Source: Hevea brasiliensis | Lineage: Eukaryota; Streptophyta; Magnoliopsida; Malpighiales; Euphorbiaceae | NCBI RefSeq assembly: GCF_030052815.1 | Contig: NC_079495.1 | Location: 54,476,773 to 54,540,772, forward strand | DNA length: 64,000 nt | Direction: 5' to 3' | Shown here: positions 1 to 12,700 of the stretch, one piece after another | Layout: every line of letters starts with the position of its first letter | How positions within the stretch are numbered: position 1 is the stretch's first letter | Position numbers and translations under genes: made by a program | Notes under the pieces: model-generated | What the model saw: only the letters and a program-made list of their open reading frames with translations | Told to the model about the DNA's origin: nothing | Databases searched by the model: none

Positions 1-1048
1 CACATAAACACTTCATCAACACTTTAATCTACCATTTACATCAAGGATAATCTGCCCTTAAGGAGTTTCCATGGCTGCCAAAAATACACATCTCCCTTTA
101 AACATCAAACTCCAAAAATCTCTCCACAATTTAAGTACCCATAACATCCACACAAACTTTAATGAAGCAAGCATAAAAAATACCTACTTACCACTTTAGA
201 AACTCTTCAAAACCTCTCCAAAACTTGGTCTTCTTGTTGCTTATCTACTGCCCAAGGTGTATGGACAACTTTTAATGAAGGGAAGTGCAAAGAAAGAAGC
301 TTAGATCAAGCTCGCATGAAGCTTTCAAGTGGACGGCAATAGAGGTTCTCTCAAGACCACTTTCGGCTGGTTCTTTGGGAGCTTGAGGAAGATGATGAAA
401 TCTATCCAAAATGAAGAGTAAGTGGTCCACTTAGGTGAGTGAGTGGAGCACTAAGTTAGATTTAATGTTTATTTAATCATAACTCTCCTTATTCCCACAT
501 TAAGCTCTTAACTTTAGCTATTTATATAAGGTACCACCAATTTAATTTTTCATGACATTTTCCAAGTATAATATCATTTATTTTTTAATGGACATTTAGG
601 TCAAAAGATAACTCAGAGTGTCAAATGACCACAATGCCCCTGTTCGAGTTGCATTCCCGATTTTTTGATAACACCGAGTTTTGTCGTTTTCTCGATTTCT
701 CACTTTTCTTTGTACTAATTAATTAATTTTTCTTTGATTTTTATAATGGTATTTATACTTCAATAGACATTTATTTAAGTCCTAAAAATATTTTCCAGGG
801 TTCCCCGTGATCCAGGGCTAGTCAACAGTACACGCCGCGACTTCCCGGTGTGGTCACCCATCGCTAGGGTTCTCGACTCGTTTAACTTGGTTACATTTCA
901 TTGCTATTATTTTTCCTTTATTTTTCTTGTATTTCATTATTTTATGTCTCCTCACTCTTATCTAAGTGTAGTTTTAGGCATCCTAGCTGTCCAGACAATG
1001 CTGGTCACTAGAACAATAGAACGCACTGCCGAACATAGGGTTGTTACA
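1..1048 (-). repeat. TE-A 3' LTR, partial
   Basis: This aligns with 8543-9606 of the TE-A 5' LTR, so about 2.65 kb of this LTR lies left of the window. The right boundary is TGTTACA at 1042-1048, next to the polypurine tract. It holds a minus-strand TATA-like TATATAAATA near 528-537 and the conserved LTR block near 831-890. It resembles the TE-I 3' LTR (56846-57890) more closely than its own 5' LTR. No gene is present; the short ORF at 848-1069 is an LTR artefact. Confidence 0.92.
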
Positions 1049-1062
1049 ATTCTCCCCCCTTT
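1049..1062 (-). other. TE-A polypurine tract
   Basis: On the minus strand this is AAAGGGGGGAGAAT, directly before the LTR start TGTAACA. It is the expected plus-strand DNA priming site of an LTR retrotransposon. TE-C (24054) and TE-I (57891) have the same tract with fewer G residues. Confidence 0.88.
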
Positions 1063-1095
1063 AAAATAAATATCGTCTGGAAATTTTACCTGGCA

Positions 1096-2514
1096 TTAGC
1101 CTCTGAATAGCTGTGGGTGCTGTCTCCTCATATCCTCTTCACGTTCCCAAGTAGCTTCCTGGCCTGAATGATGGTTCCACAGCACTTTAACTAGGTGTAT
1201 CTGTTTGTTCCTCAACTGCTTCACCTCATATGCCAGAATTTCTATGGGTTCTTCCTCATATGAGAGGTCTGGATTTACCTCAATCTTTTCAACCGATAGT
1301 ATATGAGATGGGTCAGGTCTGTAACTCCTTAACATGGACACATGGAAGACACTGTGTATCCTTTTTAGCTCTGGAGGTAATGCCAACTGATATACCAAAG
1401 GACCCACTCTTTCCAGAACCTCATATGGTCCGATGAAATGAGGACTCAGTTTTCCCTTTCTGCCAAATCTCATTATCCTCTTCCAAGGAGAAACTTTGAG
1501 GAATACCTTATCACCCACTGCATATTCAATATCTCTTCTCTTCATATCAACATAGGACTTCTGACGGTCTGATGCAGCCTTGAGTCTATCTCTGATCAAT
1601 CTGATCTTTTCCTCTGTTTGCTGAACAATTTCTAGCCCAATCATCTTTCTTTCACCAATTTCATCCCAACATAAGGGAGTTTTGCACTTTCTGCCATACA
1701 AGGCTTCATATGGAGGCATCCCAATGCTTGATTGGTAGCTATTGTTATAAGCAAACTCAATCAAAGGCAAGTGTGTATCCCAACTACCTTCAAACTCAAT
1801 CACACAAGCCCGTAGCATATCCTCTAATATCTGAATAACCCTCTCAGATTAGCCATCTGTTTGCGGGTGGAATGCTGTGCCGAAGTTCAATCCAGTTCCT
1901 AGGGCTCTCTGTAGACTACCCCAGAATCTAGAAGTGAACCTAGGATCTCTGTTAGATACAATTGATATTGGCACTCCATGCAGTTTTACAATCTCATATA
2001 TGTACAATCTGGTCAATCTTTCCAGGCTATAGTCCATCTAAACTGGCAAAAAGTGAGCAGACTTGGTCAGTCTGTCAACTATAACCCATACTGCATCATG
2101 ACTATTATGTGTCCTCGGAAGTCCCGTAACAAAATCCATAGTTATCCGTTCCCATTTCCACTCTGGTACTGGCAAAGGATGTAACAAACCAGCTGGAACT
2201 TGATGTTCTGCCTTTACTTGCTGACAAGTTAGGCATTTGGAATCCCTCTCTATACCCATCCACCAGTAATGCTTTTTCAGCCCTCTGTACATTTTAGTTC
2301 CACCAGGGTGCATAGCAAAAGGAGACTCATGTGCTTCCTTCATAATGATCCGTCTCAATTCCACATCATTAGGAACGCACATTCTGCCCTGATGTAGCAA
2401 TAAACCATAATCTCTCATAGAAAATTCAGGTTTCTTGTTCTGCTGGACTTCTTTCAGTAGCTTCTGATATTTATCATCACTCTGAGTAGCCATTCTGATC
2501 TGATCAATCAACAC
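1096..2514 (-). pseudogene. TE-A integrase with chromodomain, disabled
   Basis: From the N-terminal end: an H2C2 zinc finger (EAH, AMH, then CLTCQQVK, about 2340-2215), the catalytic core beginning with MDFVTGLP, a GPY/F module (FIGPYEVLERVG, about 1440-1400) and a chromodomain ending in ATWEREEDMRRQHPQLF before the stop at 1096-1098. Integrase inserts the cDNA; chromodomains of this family are known to bias insertion toward marked chromatin. Damage: five residues are missing just before CLTC, one stop precedes MDYS (near 2036), another follows QTDG (near 1854), and the second acidic residue is Asn in SNRDPRF where TE-C has SDRDPRF. The 240-residue C-terminal part is otherwise open. All these lesions recur in TE-I. 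Confidence 0.9.
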
Positions 2515-2599
2515 TGGCTATACATGCCATGCAACTACTGTCTGTCCCTCATCATCAATCTCTAAACTGGCATGTTGTGCTTTTAATTCATGTACCATG

Positions 2600-4521
2600 G
2601 ATAAAGGAGAAACTCTAAGACTTGCCATAGTCTTACGACTTAAGGCGCCAGCCACCACATTTGCTTTCACGGTGATAGTCTATTAAGCAATCATAGTCTT
2701 TAATGAGTTCTAACCATCTCCTCTACCTCAAGTTCAATTCCTTCTGGGTGCCCAAATACTTCAAGCTCTTGTGATCTGTGTATATGTAGCATTTCTGCCT
2801 ATACAAATAGTATCTCCAGATCTTTAGAGCAAAAACAATAGCTGCTAACTCCAAATCATGTGTTGGGTAGTTCCTCTCATGCGGTTTCAGCTGGCATGAT
2901 GCATAAGCAATGACATTTCGATCTTGCATCAATATACAGCCTAACCCATTGTGAGAAGCATCACTATAAACTGTGTATTCTTTACCCGGTATAGGTAAAG
3001 TAAGGATTAGAGCTTCAGTCAAACACCTCTTCAACTCATCAAAACTCTGCTTGCATTTATCTGTCCAGTGAAATTTTACATCTTTCCGAAGCAGCTTGGT
3101 GAGTGGAGAAGATAATATAGAAAACCCTTTCACAAACCGATGGTAATATCCAGCTAAACCCGAGCGCAAATTTACGTGATATTCTTGGGCGGCTTCCAAT
3201 TAAGGATAGCTTCTACCTTGCTGGAATCTACCTTGTTCCCTTCAGCTGACACAACATGTCCCAAAAAGGAGATTTCTTTTAGCCAAAATTCACATTTTGA
3301 CAATTTGGTGTATAGTTGTTTCTCCCTTAGAGTTTGCAGTACAATTCGTAAATGTCTGTCATGCTCCTCTGCATTCCTCGAATATATCAAAATATCATCA
3401 ATAAACACCACCACAAATTGGTCGAGATATGGTCTGAAGATAGTGTTCACGGATCCATAAGCGGTGAGCATTAGTTAACCGAATGGCATTACTAGAAACT
3501 CATAGTGGCCATACCGAGTTAAAGCGATTTTGGAATACTCTGCTCTTGCACCTTCAACTGATAATAACCAAATCACAAATCAATTTTGGAGAATACAGCT
3601 GCACCCTTCAATTGATCAAACAGATCATGAATGCGAGGCATTGGATATCTATTCTTTATTGTCACCTTATTCAACTGCCAGTAATCAATACATAAGCGAA
3701 GAGTGCCATCTTTCTTCTTAACAAACAATACTGGCGCTCCCCAAGGTGACACACTAGGGCGGATGAAGCCCTTTTCAAGTAGTTCTTGCAACTGTATCTT
3801 CAACTCCTTTAACTCTGCTGGTGCCATTCTGTATGGTGTTATGGAGATTGGATCCACACCAGGCAGAACATTAATTTCAAACTGCACCTCTCTTTCCGGA
3901 GGTAATCCTGGCAATTCATCAAGAAACACATCTGGAAAGTCATATACTGTAGGGATGTCTCTCAATGCTGGACTCCCCACTTGGGTGTCTACCACATGTG
4001 CCAAGTATGCTTCACACCCCTTTCTGATCATTTTTCTGTCTAGTGTAGCCGAGATGATGTTTGACGGCAATAGCTGCCTCTCCCCATGTATTACCACAAC
4101 ATTGTCGAGGAGACCAAAAGTGGTATCTTGACCTCTGATCAATCATGGCGTGATGCCTGGCTAACCAATCCATGCCCAAGATAATATCATAATCTCTGAA
4201 GGGCATTTCAATGAGATCAGATAGAAAAGTATGTCCTTGGATCACCAAAGGACAATCCCTATACATTCTATTAACCTTGACCTCCTTTCCTAACAGACTT
4301 GTTACTAGCACCTCAAAGTCCATTTTTGTACATGGAACAGCAATGCAATCAATGATGCTAGCACTCACATAAGAATGGGTAGAACCCGGATAAAATAACA
4401 CAAACACATCTTGATTAAAAGTTGAGAAGGTACCATCCACAACATCAGATGTCTCGGCCTCTTCTCTCTGTCTCATTGTATAGACTCTGACTGGCGCACT
4501 GTCTTGCTCTGATTGTTTCAC
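2600..4521 (-). pseudogene. TE-A protease, reverse transcriptase and RNase H, disabled
   Basis: Protease lies near 4410-4100. Its active site reads LFYPGSTHSY, with Tyr for the catalytic Asp found in TE-C ([10 protein letters not shown]). RT starts around [18 protein letters not shown] (about 3775-3720) and carries FIDDILIYS, the family's form of the YxDD catalytic motif, near 3391-3414. RNase H shows [10 protein letters not shown] and [10 protein letters not shown] (about 2975-2740). A stop follows SKIDL near 3573, the frame shifts near 3165-3180 and 3445-3535, and LNLR is followed by a stop near 2723. Part of this damage sits at CTG/CAG positions that are intact in TE-I, so some breaks may be consensus errors. 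Confidence 0.9.
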
Positions 4522-5699
4522 TGTGCCTTAGCTGCCTGCTGGGCTACCTCTACCCTTGCCTCTACCTCTGCTGGGTGGTTGTGAACCTCTAGTGACAGGG
4601 CTCTGAACTGACCCTTCTGTAGTAGTAGGAGGTGGTCCAACTCTCAGTCTTTGGTGCAATCCTTGGCAAAGTGTCCTGTGCCTCCACAGTTGTAACAGGC
4701 TCCAATAGCCTTGTAGCATATCCCACCATGATTTCTTCCACAAGTTTCACATTGGCAGGGAGGGTAGGAACCTCTGGTACTCTACTGACCAGATAGAGGA
4801 GGTTTCTGTCCCGAATATCTTCCCCTACCGGACTTCTTACCACCTCTATTCTGTCCCCCAAAGTTTTTCCTCTTTCCAATAGGACCACTGGAACTCTGTT
4901 TTACTAATTTTCCCTCTTTCTCTGTCTTCTCTGATTTCTTTTTCTCTGGGGCTGCTTCAGATTCAATTCTCTCTAATTCCAGTGCTTGAGAAACAAGCTC
5001 AGAGAAGTTGTTATGTTTGAATCCAACCACTTGTAACCTGATACTGGGCTTCAAGCCGGTTTCAAACCTTTTACATCTCTCCCTGCGGGTAGAAAGTAGA
5101 CTTACTGCATAATGGCTCAGGCGGGAAAATTCCCTTTCATATTCAACCACTGATCTACTCCCCTGTTTCAGACTTAGGAACTCTTACAGCTTCTAGTCCA
5201 CATAAGCATCAGGGACATATTTTTTTCTGAATTCCCTGAGAAAGTCATTCCATGTTAGCACTGCAGGTTCTTCCAGACTGTGGGGAATGGTTTTCCACCA
5301 GTCATATGCATCCCCCTGTAGCAGAGATACTGAATATTCAAATCTGAGCTCCTCTGTAAAATGTAGCTTCCTGAACACCCTATCCATTCTTTCCAACCAC
5401 TGTTCTACCTCTAGAGGATCTACTATCCCCATGAACTCTGTAGCCCCATATTTCATCAATTTGTCATACTGCCTAGCAGAAGACTATGGTTGTACCACTA
5501 GTGTCTGTATTGGCACTTGAGTAGGCACATTACCAGCCATTTGTTAGAACATTGCAGCCATCTGCTGAGCGAACTGAGTAGGAAACTACGGTATTGAAGG
5601 GGCTGGTGCTGCTAAACCACTGACATTGTGTAGGGCTGGGGCATCCCCTTGTATCTCAGGCTCTATAGATTGATCGACTGAACGATCACCCTCTTCCAT
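4522..5699 (-). pseudogene. TE-A gag with zinc knuckles, disabled
   Basis: Gag packages the element RNA into cytoplasmic particles. The start is the ATG at 5699 (MEEGDRSVDQS), 170 nt inside the primer site and conserved in TE-C, TE-F and TE-I. A retrotransposon-gag domain lies at about 5459-5193 (LERMDRVFRKLHFTEELRFEY, then FRKKYVPDAY). A Lys/Glu-rich stretch and a Gly/Arg-rich linker follow, and near 4755-4655 a double knuckle ending [14 protein letters not shown] (CX2CX4HX4C). Stops replace Gln codons just after YVD, in MF*QMAGNVP and in the QP*S segment, a pattern fitting cytosine deamination. The frame also shifts in the knuckle region. Confidence 0.88.
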
Positions 5700-5868
5700 A
5701 GTCAATGTGAGGATCTTAGACCTCCTGAACAAATAACACAAGGAGATTTCCTCCCGTTAGTGCATATTTATAATGTAATGTACTGTATGTATCAAATAAT
5801 GACATTGAGCAGTTGTACTATGAATAAAGAATATTCAAATAATAGGTGAAAACAGAATTTAAAAACTT

Positions 5869-5880
5869 GCTCTGATACCA
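5869..5880 (-). other. TE-A primer binding site (tRNA-iMet type)
   Basis: The minus strand reads TGGTATCAGAGC, the standard plant initiator-methionine tRNA primer site, eight bases inside the 5' LTR edge. It sets the strand and the 5' end of the element. Confidence 0.93.
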
Positions 5881-6807
5881 CTAAAACATGTCACACCCTA
5901 CCCCTCTGTAAGGCATAACATGATCCCGTAGTATACCTAATGAATTACCAACTTCGTCTACTGATAATCCATTAAATACACTATAAGGGATTTTAAAACT
6001 TTTCTTACTTCTTTTTACAGTGGTGAGCACTATTTACAGGTGTTAAAAAAAATTTTGAACTGAAGGGAAACAGCTAACACATTTGAATTATTGGTAATTT
6101 TTGTAAAAATTTTGGCGGAGTGCCATCTGTATATTGAATAACACAGTTCTTCAAAAACCTATAAAAAGCACTTCAAATATATTTCTCAATCTCAAACGCC
6201 AATATTTAATCAACACAATATGTTTCTCAATTCCAATCCATAATAATTTTTCAATATTTCCAAAAGCTGAGATAAAAGAAACATAGTGCAAATTTTACAA
6301 GCTAAAATAATTCACAATTTATTTTACAACTTCAATGTACAATTTTAATTTACAACTGCTCAAAACCAAAAACACTATATACATACAGTGAACATACATT
6401 ACAATACAAAATGCAAAATACGATATACTCAATATACCCGATGATCTCTCAGTGTTGCCCTAGCAGCCTAGTCTGCTGCCCTGTCAGTCTATTTACCTGT
6501 GACAGCAATAAAAAGCTATCGCTGAGACATTTTCTTAGTGGTGCACAACATTAACCAAATACAACTTTAAATCACAAATCATAAGTCATATAAATAGTGG
6601 ATACTTAAAACCATAGTTAAATTCAAAGATAATGAATGTCATAAAGAATTTAAATTCCATTTCACAATATCACAATAAATCTCAATAAATCAAAACATTG
6701 TTAAATTCAAAAGACAGTAAATGTCAATAAGAATTTAAAATCAATTTCATAATCTCACAATACATATCAATAAATCACACACAACTTAATCATGTTCTAA
6801 AGTTCAA

Positions 6808-6876
6808 TTCGTCCCAAAAGCCGATGGCTAATGAGGAATTCAATTCGTCCCAAAAGCTGATGGCTAATAAGGAATA
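6808..6876. repeat. Two-copy tandem repeat in family-1 LTR
   Basis: A unit of about 34 bp built around AATTCGTCCCAAAAGC and GATGGCTAAT occurs twice head to tail. Equivalent pairs lie at about 17550-17620, 29800-29870, 63620-63690 and, inverted, in solo LTR D at about 22045-22120. It is a structural marker of family-1 LTRs; its role is unknown. Confidence 0.8.
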
Positions 6877-9062
6877 ACATAGCTAGCTAGCAAAAATATG
6901 AGTACTCATTCTATTCGTCCTCAACAGGCACACACCTCAACACTTCAGTCAGAGAGGGAATTCAATTTGTCCCACTAGACAAGCTAGCAAGGAATTCAAT
7001 CAATATACATGATAGCTGTGGTTTCAAACCATTTACAATGCTTTTCAATCAATAAGTATTCATCAAATGTCAATCAAACAATTTTTTACAGTTTCAAACC
7101 ATTTACAATACTTTTCAAGTAATAAGTATCCATTCAAACACATTTCCACAATTTAAAACAATAATATACAAATAGTCATAAATTATTTCAATTGAAAAAT
7201 TCAAAAGAAATAACTGTTGTGCACAAACCTCTGATAATTGTCTCTTGGCTCTGACTCAATGTTTCCTTCCCTTTTCTTGAGTCTTTGCTAACTGAGAAAC
7301 ACAATTTGAAGTGTTTCAGTACTCATTTAAACTGTCTCTAAGGATAAAGTTCAATAATTAATTTATCAAATTCTATTATATCCTTAGTCAACCTAAGATG
7401 TCAACCCTCGATGCATGCTAGATGAATTTGGTTTTAATGTTACCAATATGTCACATTTGTAGCCTTTTAGGGTTGGTACATGTTACCAAATACATTTCCA
7501 TGTATATTGCATTTTGTTGCAATTTGTCGGATTCCGGTATACTAATTTGACCTAGCCGGATAACCTAGTTCCCTCAGTTTTTAGGTTTTTGTCAAAACTA
7601 CAAACTTGTAGATCTATGTCTTATTGTACGTGGGGAAAATTTTCATATTATTCTGAGTTCACTAGACTAAGTTATGGTCATTTTACTATTGCTGGTCAGA
7701 ATGTACCAAAATTGGTCACTTTACGTCATTTTAGGTCACTTTTGGTTTGGCCAGTTTTTGGACCCGAACTTGTGCAAGCTATTTGACTTGCTTATGGTCA
7801 TTTTTGGGCTTTGGTGTCTTCATAAGACGTGTAGATATATGTCTCAACTATTCATGGTAAAAATTTCAGGTCAATTGGACCTGTTTTGAGTGAGTTATGG
7901 CCAAAATACTAACTACTGCCCAATTGGTCAATTTTCAAGCCTTAAATGCACTAATCCGGATTTGGTCATTTTTCAAGTTACCTTTCAAGCAGAATTTTGG
8001 TAAGCTTCCTTCATGAAAGTTGGCACTTTTTGTGCCTAGTTTCACCTCCAATTGGTCTCATACCAATTGGAGCCACACACTTAAGGTTCTAGGCCAAATT
8101 AGACATTGCCCTATTGCACATTGTCCATCACTCAATTAAAGGACACTTTTAACACTTACCAAGTTACACATTCATGCCATTTCTGCTTTGTACCATAACC
8201 TAAACACATTTCACAACACATTTTTGGTCACTTTGGCAGCTTATAACCACACTTAATATGCACCTTATAGTACAGAATTTACCAAGTCCAATTTACACAC
8301 AATTTAACTGCATAATATGGCTCATTTACATGTCCACATTCAAACCCTTATACACATACACAAGCTGCCACAACAAGTACCATAATTCAACCATACAATT
8401 CCATAAACCAAACTATGAAATAACATTTTTTTGGTTCACAATTCAAGTTGCCTATTCATACCTCTCCTTGAATAAATTTCCAAGCTTCCAAAATCAAGTG
8501 TACATTAACATATACTTAGTATACATCACCCAATTTATTCCTACACATAAACACTTCATCAACACTTTAATCTACCATTTACATACAAGGATAAACTGCC
8601 CTTAAGGAGTTTCCATGGCTTCCAAAAATACACATCTCCCTTTAAACATCAAACTCCAAAAATCTCCCCACAATTCAAGTACCCATAACATCCACACAAA
8701 CTTTAATGAAGCAAGCATAAAAAATACCTACTTACTACTTTGGAAACTCTTAAAAAGCTCTCCAAAACTTGGTCTTCTTGTTGCCTATCTACTACCCAAG
8801 GTGTATGGACAACTTTTAATGAAGGGAAGTGCAAAGAAAGAAGCTTAGATCAAGCTTGCATGAAGCTTTCAAGTGGACGGCAATGAAGGTTCTCTCAAGA
8901 CCACTTTTGGCTGGTTCTTTGGGAGCTTGAGGAAGATGATGAAATCTGTCCAAAATGAAGAGTAAGTGTTCCACTTAGGTGAGTGAGTGGAGCACTAAGT
9001 TAGATTTAATGTTTATTTAATCATAACTTTCCTTATTCCCACATTAAGCTCCTAACTTTAGC

Positions 9063-9072
9063 TATTTATATA
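9063..9072 (-). promoter_or_regulatory. TATA-like box in TE-A 5' LTR
   Basis: The minus strand reads TATATAAATA, about 535 bp downstream of the LTR start. The same sequence occurs in the 3' LTRs of TE-A (near 530) and TE-I (near 57365) and is degraded in TE-C and D. A TATA box there would start the genomic RNA in mid-LTR. This is a motif match only. Confidence 0.45.
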
Positions 9073-9606
9073 AGGTACCACCAATTTAATTTTTCATGAC
9101 ATTTTCCAAGTATAATATCATTTATTTTTAATGGACATTTAGGTCAAAAAACAACTCGGGGTGTCAAATGATCACAATGCCCCTATTCGGGTTGCATTTA
9201 TGATTTTTTGGTAACACTGAGTTTTATCATTTTCTCGATTTCTCACTTTTCTTTGTACTAATTAATTAATTTTTCTTTGATATTTCTAATGGTATTTATA
9301 CTTCAATAGACATTTATTTAAGTCTTAAAAATATTTTCTAGGGTTCCCCGTGGTCCAGGGCTAGTCAACGGTCCACGCCGCGACTTCCCGGTGCAGTTAC
9401 CCATCGCTAGGGTTCTCGGCTCGTTTAACTTTGTTACATTTCATTGCTATTATTTTCCCTTTGTTTTTCTTGTATTTTCTTTTCTTGTATTTCATTATTT
9501 TATGCCTCCTCACTCTTATCTAAGTGTAGTTCTAGGCATTCTAGCTGTCCGGACAACGCTGGTCACTAGAACAGTAGAACGCGCTACCGAACATAGGGGT
9601 GTTACA

Positions 9607-9734
9607 CAGAAATTAGCTTTAGCTGATAACTTGATTGATCCAGCGAGAGGCCATGACACGACTTGATTAGATAGACATATTGAGAAGACGGGTCTTAGAT
9701 ACTGTAGTGAATGGCTCTAGGCCATGTGGGAGAT
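9607..9734 (+). pseudogene. Ty1/copia remnant: last codons of RNase H and polypurine tract
   Basis: One frame reads LALADNLIDPARGHDT, a stop, then HIEKTGLRYCSEWL and a stop, which resembles the final residues of plant copia RNase H (ADxxTKxL, HxxxMGLR...W). It is followed by CATGTGGGAGAT, a typical copia polypurine tract. Only 128 bp survive: TE-A cuts it on the left, and on the right a TE-B-family LTR starts exactly where the copia LTR should begin. The copia call rests on pattern recognition of a short, degraded stretch. Confidence 0.6.
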
Positions 9735-12700
9735 TGTAACATCCTCATTTTAGCTAGTCCGTACAGTCTACTGTTTCGGTGACCAGTGTCGGTCCGGACA
9801 GCTAAAACGCTCGGAAAAATATTTGAACTAAAGTGAGGAACCAAAAATTAACTCAAATAATTAATAAGAAAAAAATTTAGGAAAAATTATAAAATAATTC
9901 TTGGGACCCAAGAGAAGGGTCGTTGAGGTTCTTATGGCATTAGAATGCCAAAAAAATACTTAGAAAAATTTTTCAATCGGTAAAGACAATTTTGGCCCGT
10001 TAAGCCAAACGGAGGGCATTTTAGTCATTTTGTCTTCAGAGAAGATTTTTGGGCCAACTTGTCCAGTTAAATAAATAATTTATATAACATAAAATATGAT
10101 TAAATGTTGTTAAAAATTTAATTGAAATTAATTGGACAAAAAAAGGATGGAAAAATGAAAGAAATTGAAATTATGACATCATAAGGATGTCATTAAATGT
10201 CTCCAACCCAATCAAGTGTTGACACATGTCACCAAGGTATATAAAAGAGGTAATGGGCTGGATAAAGAAAAAAAAAATCAGAACTCTCTTCTTCTCTTCT
10301 CCTCCTTGACATAAAACTCTCCCAACATAACCTCCATGAGCAAGCTTTTGAAAGCTTGAATCCACACCCTTTCTCACCATAAAAGCCCTAGTTGTCTTCA
10401 CAAAAAATTCACCCCACACCTTGAGGAAGCTTTGGGCAGCAAATTTTTGAAGAAAAATTGAAGTTTTACAATACCCAAACTTAGTTCCAAAGAGGTTAGT
10501 GACCAATCCTTGCTTTCTTTTTGAAAATCAAGTTTAGGGACAAAAATTGAGCTAGAAAATGAGAGAAACTTAAATGAAATTGATGATTAAGTAAATCCCT
10601 ATTTTCAGTAGCTATGTGAAGGGTAGGGTTTTGATTGTTTTCCTTAAATAAATTTGGTATTATGGCTGCCCTTAACACTAACCTATTGTTTAGAATGGTG
10701 AAAGGTAAGTGAATGCATGAATTGAGATGTTAGGGTTAGGGTTTGGGTATAAAATGGAGACTTTGATCATGTAATGGTTAAAGTGAGTTTTAATGGTCAA
10801 TTGGTGACCATTTGGATATGGGTAAACAAGAAATGAAGTGGTTTGTGTAGTGAGAATTGAGATTAGTGTGGCTGCCCATGGTGACATGCAGAATTAGACA
10901 TGAGTCCAGTAGGTTTGGGCAGCCATAACTTAAATTGTAGAGGTTCAATCGGTGCAAGGCCAATTGGACATGAAACTAGACACATAATGGCACAACTCTG
11001 GTGAAGAAACCATGCCCATAAAACCAAACCAAGTGGACCAAAAGCTTGCCCCAATCTGGGTGATCTGCAATCTGTTTCTGCAGAATGATTGTTCATTTGG
11101 CCATAACTCAATGTAGAAAGGTCCAATTGACCTGAAAGTTTATCAGCAACAAGATAAGATATAGAACAACAACTTTCATGAAGAAACCTACCCCAAATTA
11201 TGACCATAATCTATCTAACAAGTGAGTTGCAGTCACTATTCACTGCACTATAGATATGGTCAGCCTAGAAAAATTTCAATCCGGCTAGTTGTGGTTTTTG
11301 GACCATAACTTGAGCTACAAAACTCCAAATGGAGTGATTCAAAAAAGGAAATTCAACTAGACAAAATAAGGAACAACTTTCATGTTGGTCATTTTGCCAA
11401 ATTCTTACTGAAAAAATGACTAATGGAACAGTAAAGTAAGGTATGAAAACTGAAAATTCTGCGCAATTAACTTTAAACTTAGAAATGGTATTGGCAACCA
11501 ATACCAACAAATTTTGAATGCAAAATGTGGTATGTTGGGAGTATTAAAACCAATGTACCTATTGTCTATGCAAAAGTCAACATTTTGGTTGACTAATGAA
11601 GTGAATAGTAACACCAAAACTTGAAATTCAAAAATTGTAAAACTTAAAAATGTAATATGCCCTAGTATACCTAACAAGATTGGTTTGGATAGCATGGCAT
11701 GCCAATAGGGTTACATTAGCGATCGCATATGGCTTCATTACCATTACGTGTTTTCATGGCTTTCTCATGCCATTACGTGACATAATAGCCTTTGGCAATG
11801 TTATTGAGTTAATATACTTGGGTTTTGACCACGATAATTATTACGACATTGTTAGTTACATTTGCCAAGGAGACACAATGTGACCAATGGTGTGATGATG
11901 CAGTACTTAGTCCCTAGTGCGGTTACGTTTATCGATCCGATCAATTAGTATGGGTTACTCGGGCAATGTTAATGAACCTTACCAAAATTTTAATCGTATA
12001 ATAATGCAATAATACTAGAAATTAAGTCTACCCAAAAAAATGAAATCATACATTCTGCATAATTATTTTATTCTATTTTCTTTTATTTTATATTGTCACC
12101 ACTAAGCAGAATTGCTTAGCGCGTCACTTTTGCCACGCACAGGTATTGGAGACCTAGCTGGGGAGCCCAGCAGACACCAGACAGTGTGAGCCTATAGAGC
12201 TGCATCAGGAGTTCAGAGTCACCTCACATCTGCATTGCATATGGTAGGACATTAGGACTATAGGTGGCTCTTTTGTATTTTGCATTTTGTATTAGTTTGG
12301 ATTATAACTATAAACTCCTGTAATTATGTTTTAATGTAAATATATGAAATTTCATATTATTGAGATTTTCTGCATTATGTACGTTGATAAATGAAATGTT
12401 GAGAATTATTTGTGAATATGCTTCAAGTGATGAAGTGAACAGAAAAGTTTTGAAAATAATATCGTGATTGAGATTGAGATTTTGAGATTGACTTGAATAT
12501 ATAAAATGGATTTTGGATTTGGAAATTATTTTGGAAGTGTTTTCAAACAGGTTCAGAAGAACTATTTTTCTAATTTACAGCTGGCACTCTGCCGGATTTT
12601 CTAAAAAAAAAAATTTGTGGATAAATTCAGAATTATTAAAATTGAAAATAAATGAATTATAAAGGGATAAATTGTAATAGAGACATAAATTGGTGTTCCG

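Larger units (their letters stand above)
1..9606 (-). mobile_element. TE-A: Ty3/gypsy chromovirus (Tekay/Del-like), 3' LTR truncated by window edge
   Basis: A minus-strand LTR retrotransposon. Reading right to left it has a complete 5' LTR (9606-5889), a tRNA-Met-type primer site (5880-5869), gag, protease, reverse transcriptase, RNase H, integrase with a chromodomain, a polypurine tract (1062-1049), and a 3' LTR entering at 1048 and leaving the window at 1. RT before integrase marks Ty3/gypsy; the terminal chromodomain and LTRs near 3.7 kb fit the Tekay/Del clade. The gag-pol frame carries many stops and frameshifts, so the copy is not autonomous. Its right end abuts a copia tail, suggesting it inserted into an older copia element; CAGAA at 9607-9611 would be the target duplication, but its partner lies outside the window. 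Confidence 0.93.
5889..9606 (-). repeat. TE-A 5' LTR, complete (3718 bp)
   Basis: Boundaries on the plus strand are TGTCACACC at 5889 and GTGTTACA ending at 9606, giving minus-strand TGTAACA...TGTGACA ends. The left edge is next to the primer site and the right edge abuts copia sequence. It contains the tandem repeat at 6808-6876, AT-rich sequence, a TATA-like box at 9063-9072 and the conserved block near 9371-9435. ORFs inside it (for example 8258-8605) have no recognisable protein content. Confidence 0.92.

Noticed and set aside
6808..6876. CRISPR-like or satellite array
   Set aside because: Only two diverged copies of a 34-bp unit, inside an LTR.
8258..8848. Two plus-strand ORFs in the TE-A 5' LTR, also present near 56322-56895
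   Set aside because: Non-coding LTR sequence; they recur only because the LTR recurs.
9391..9666. 91-residue ORF crossing 9606
   Set aside because: It fuses LTR sequence to the copia tail by chance; only the part after 9606 has protein similarity.
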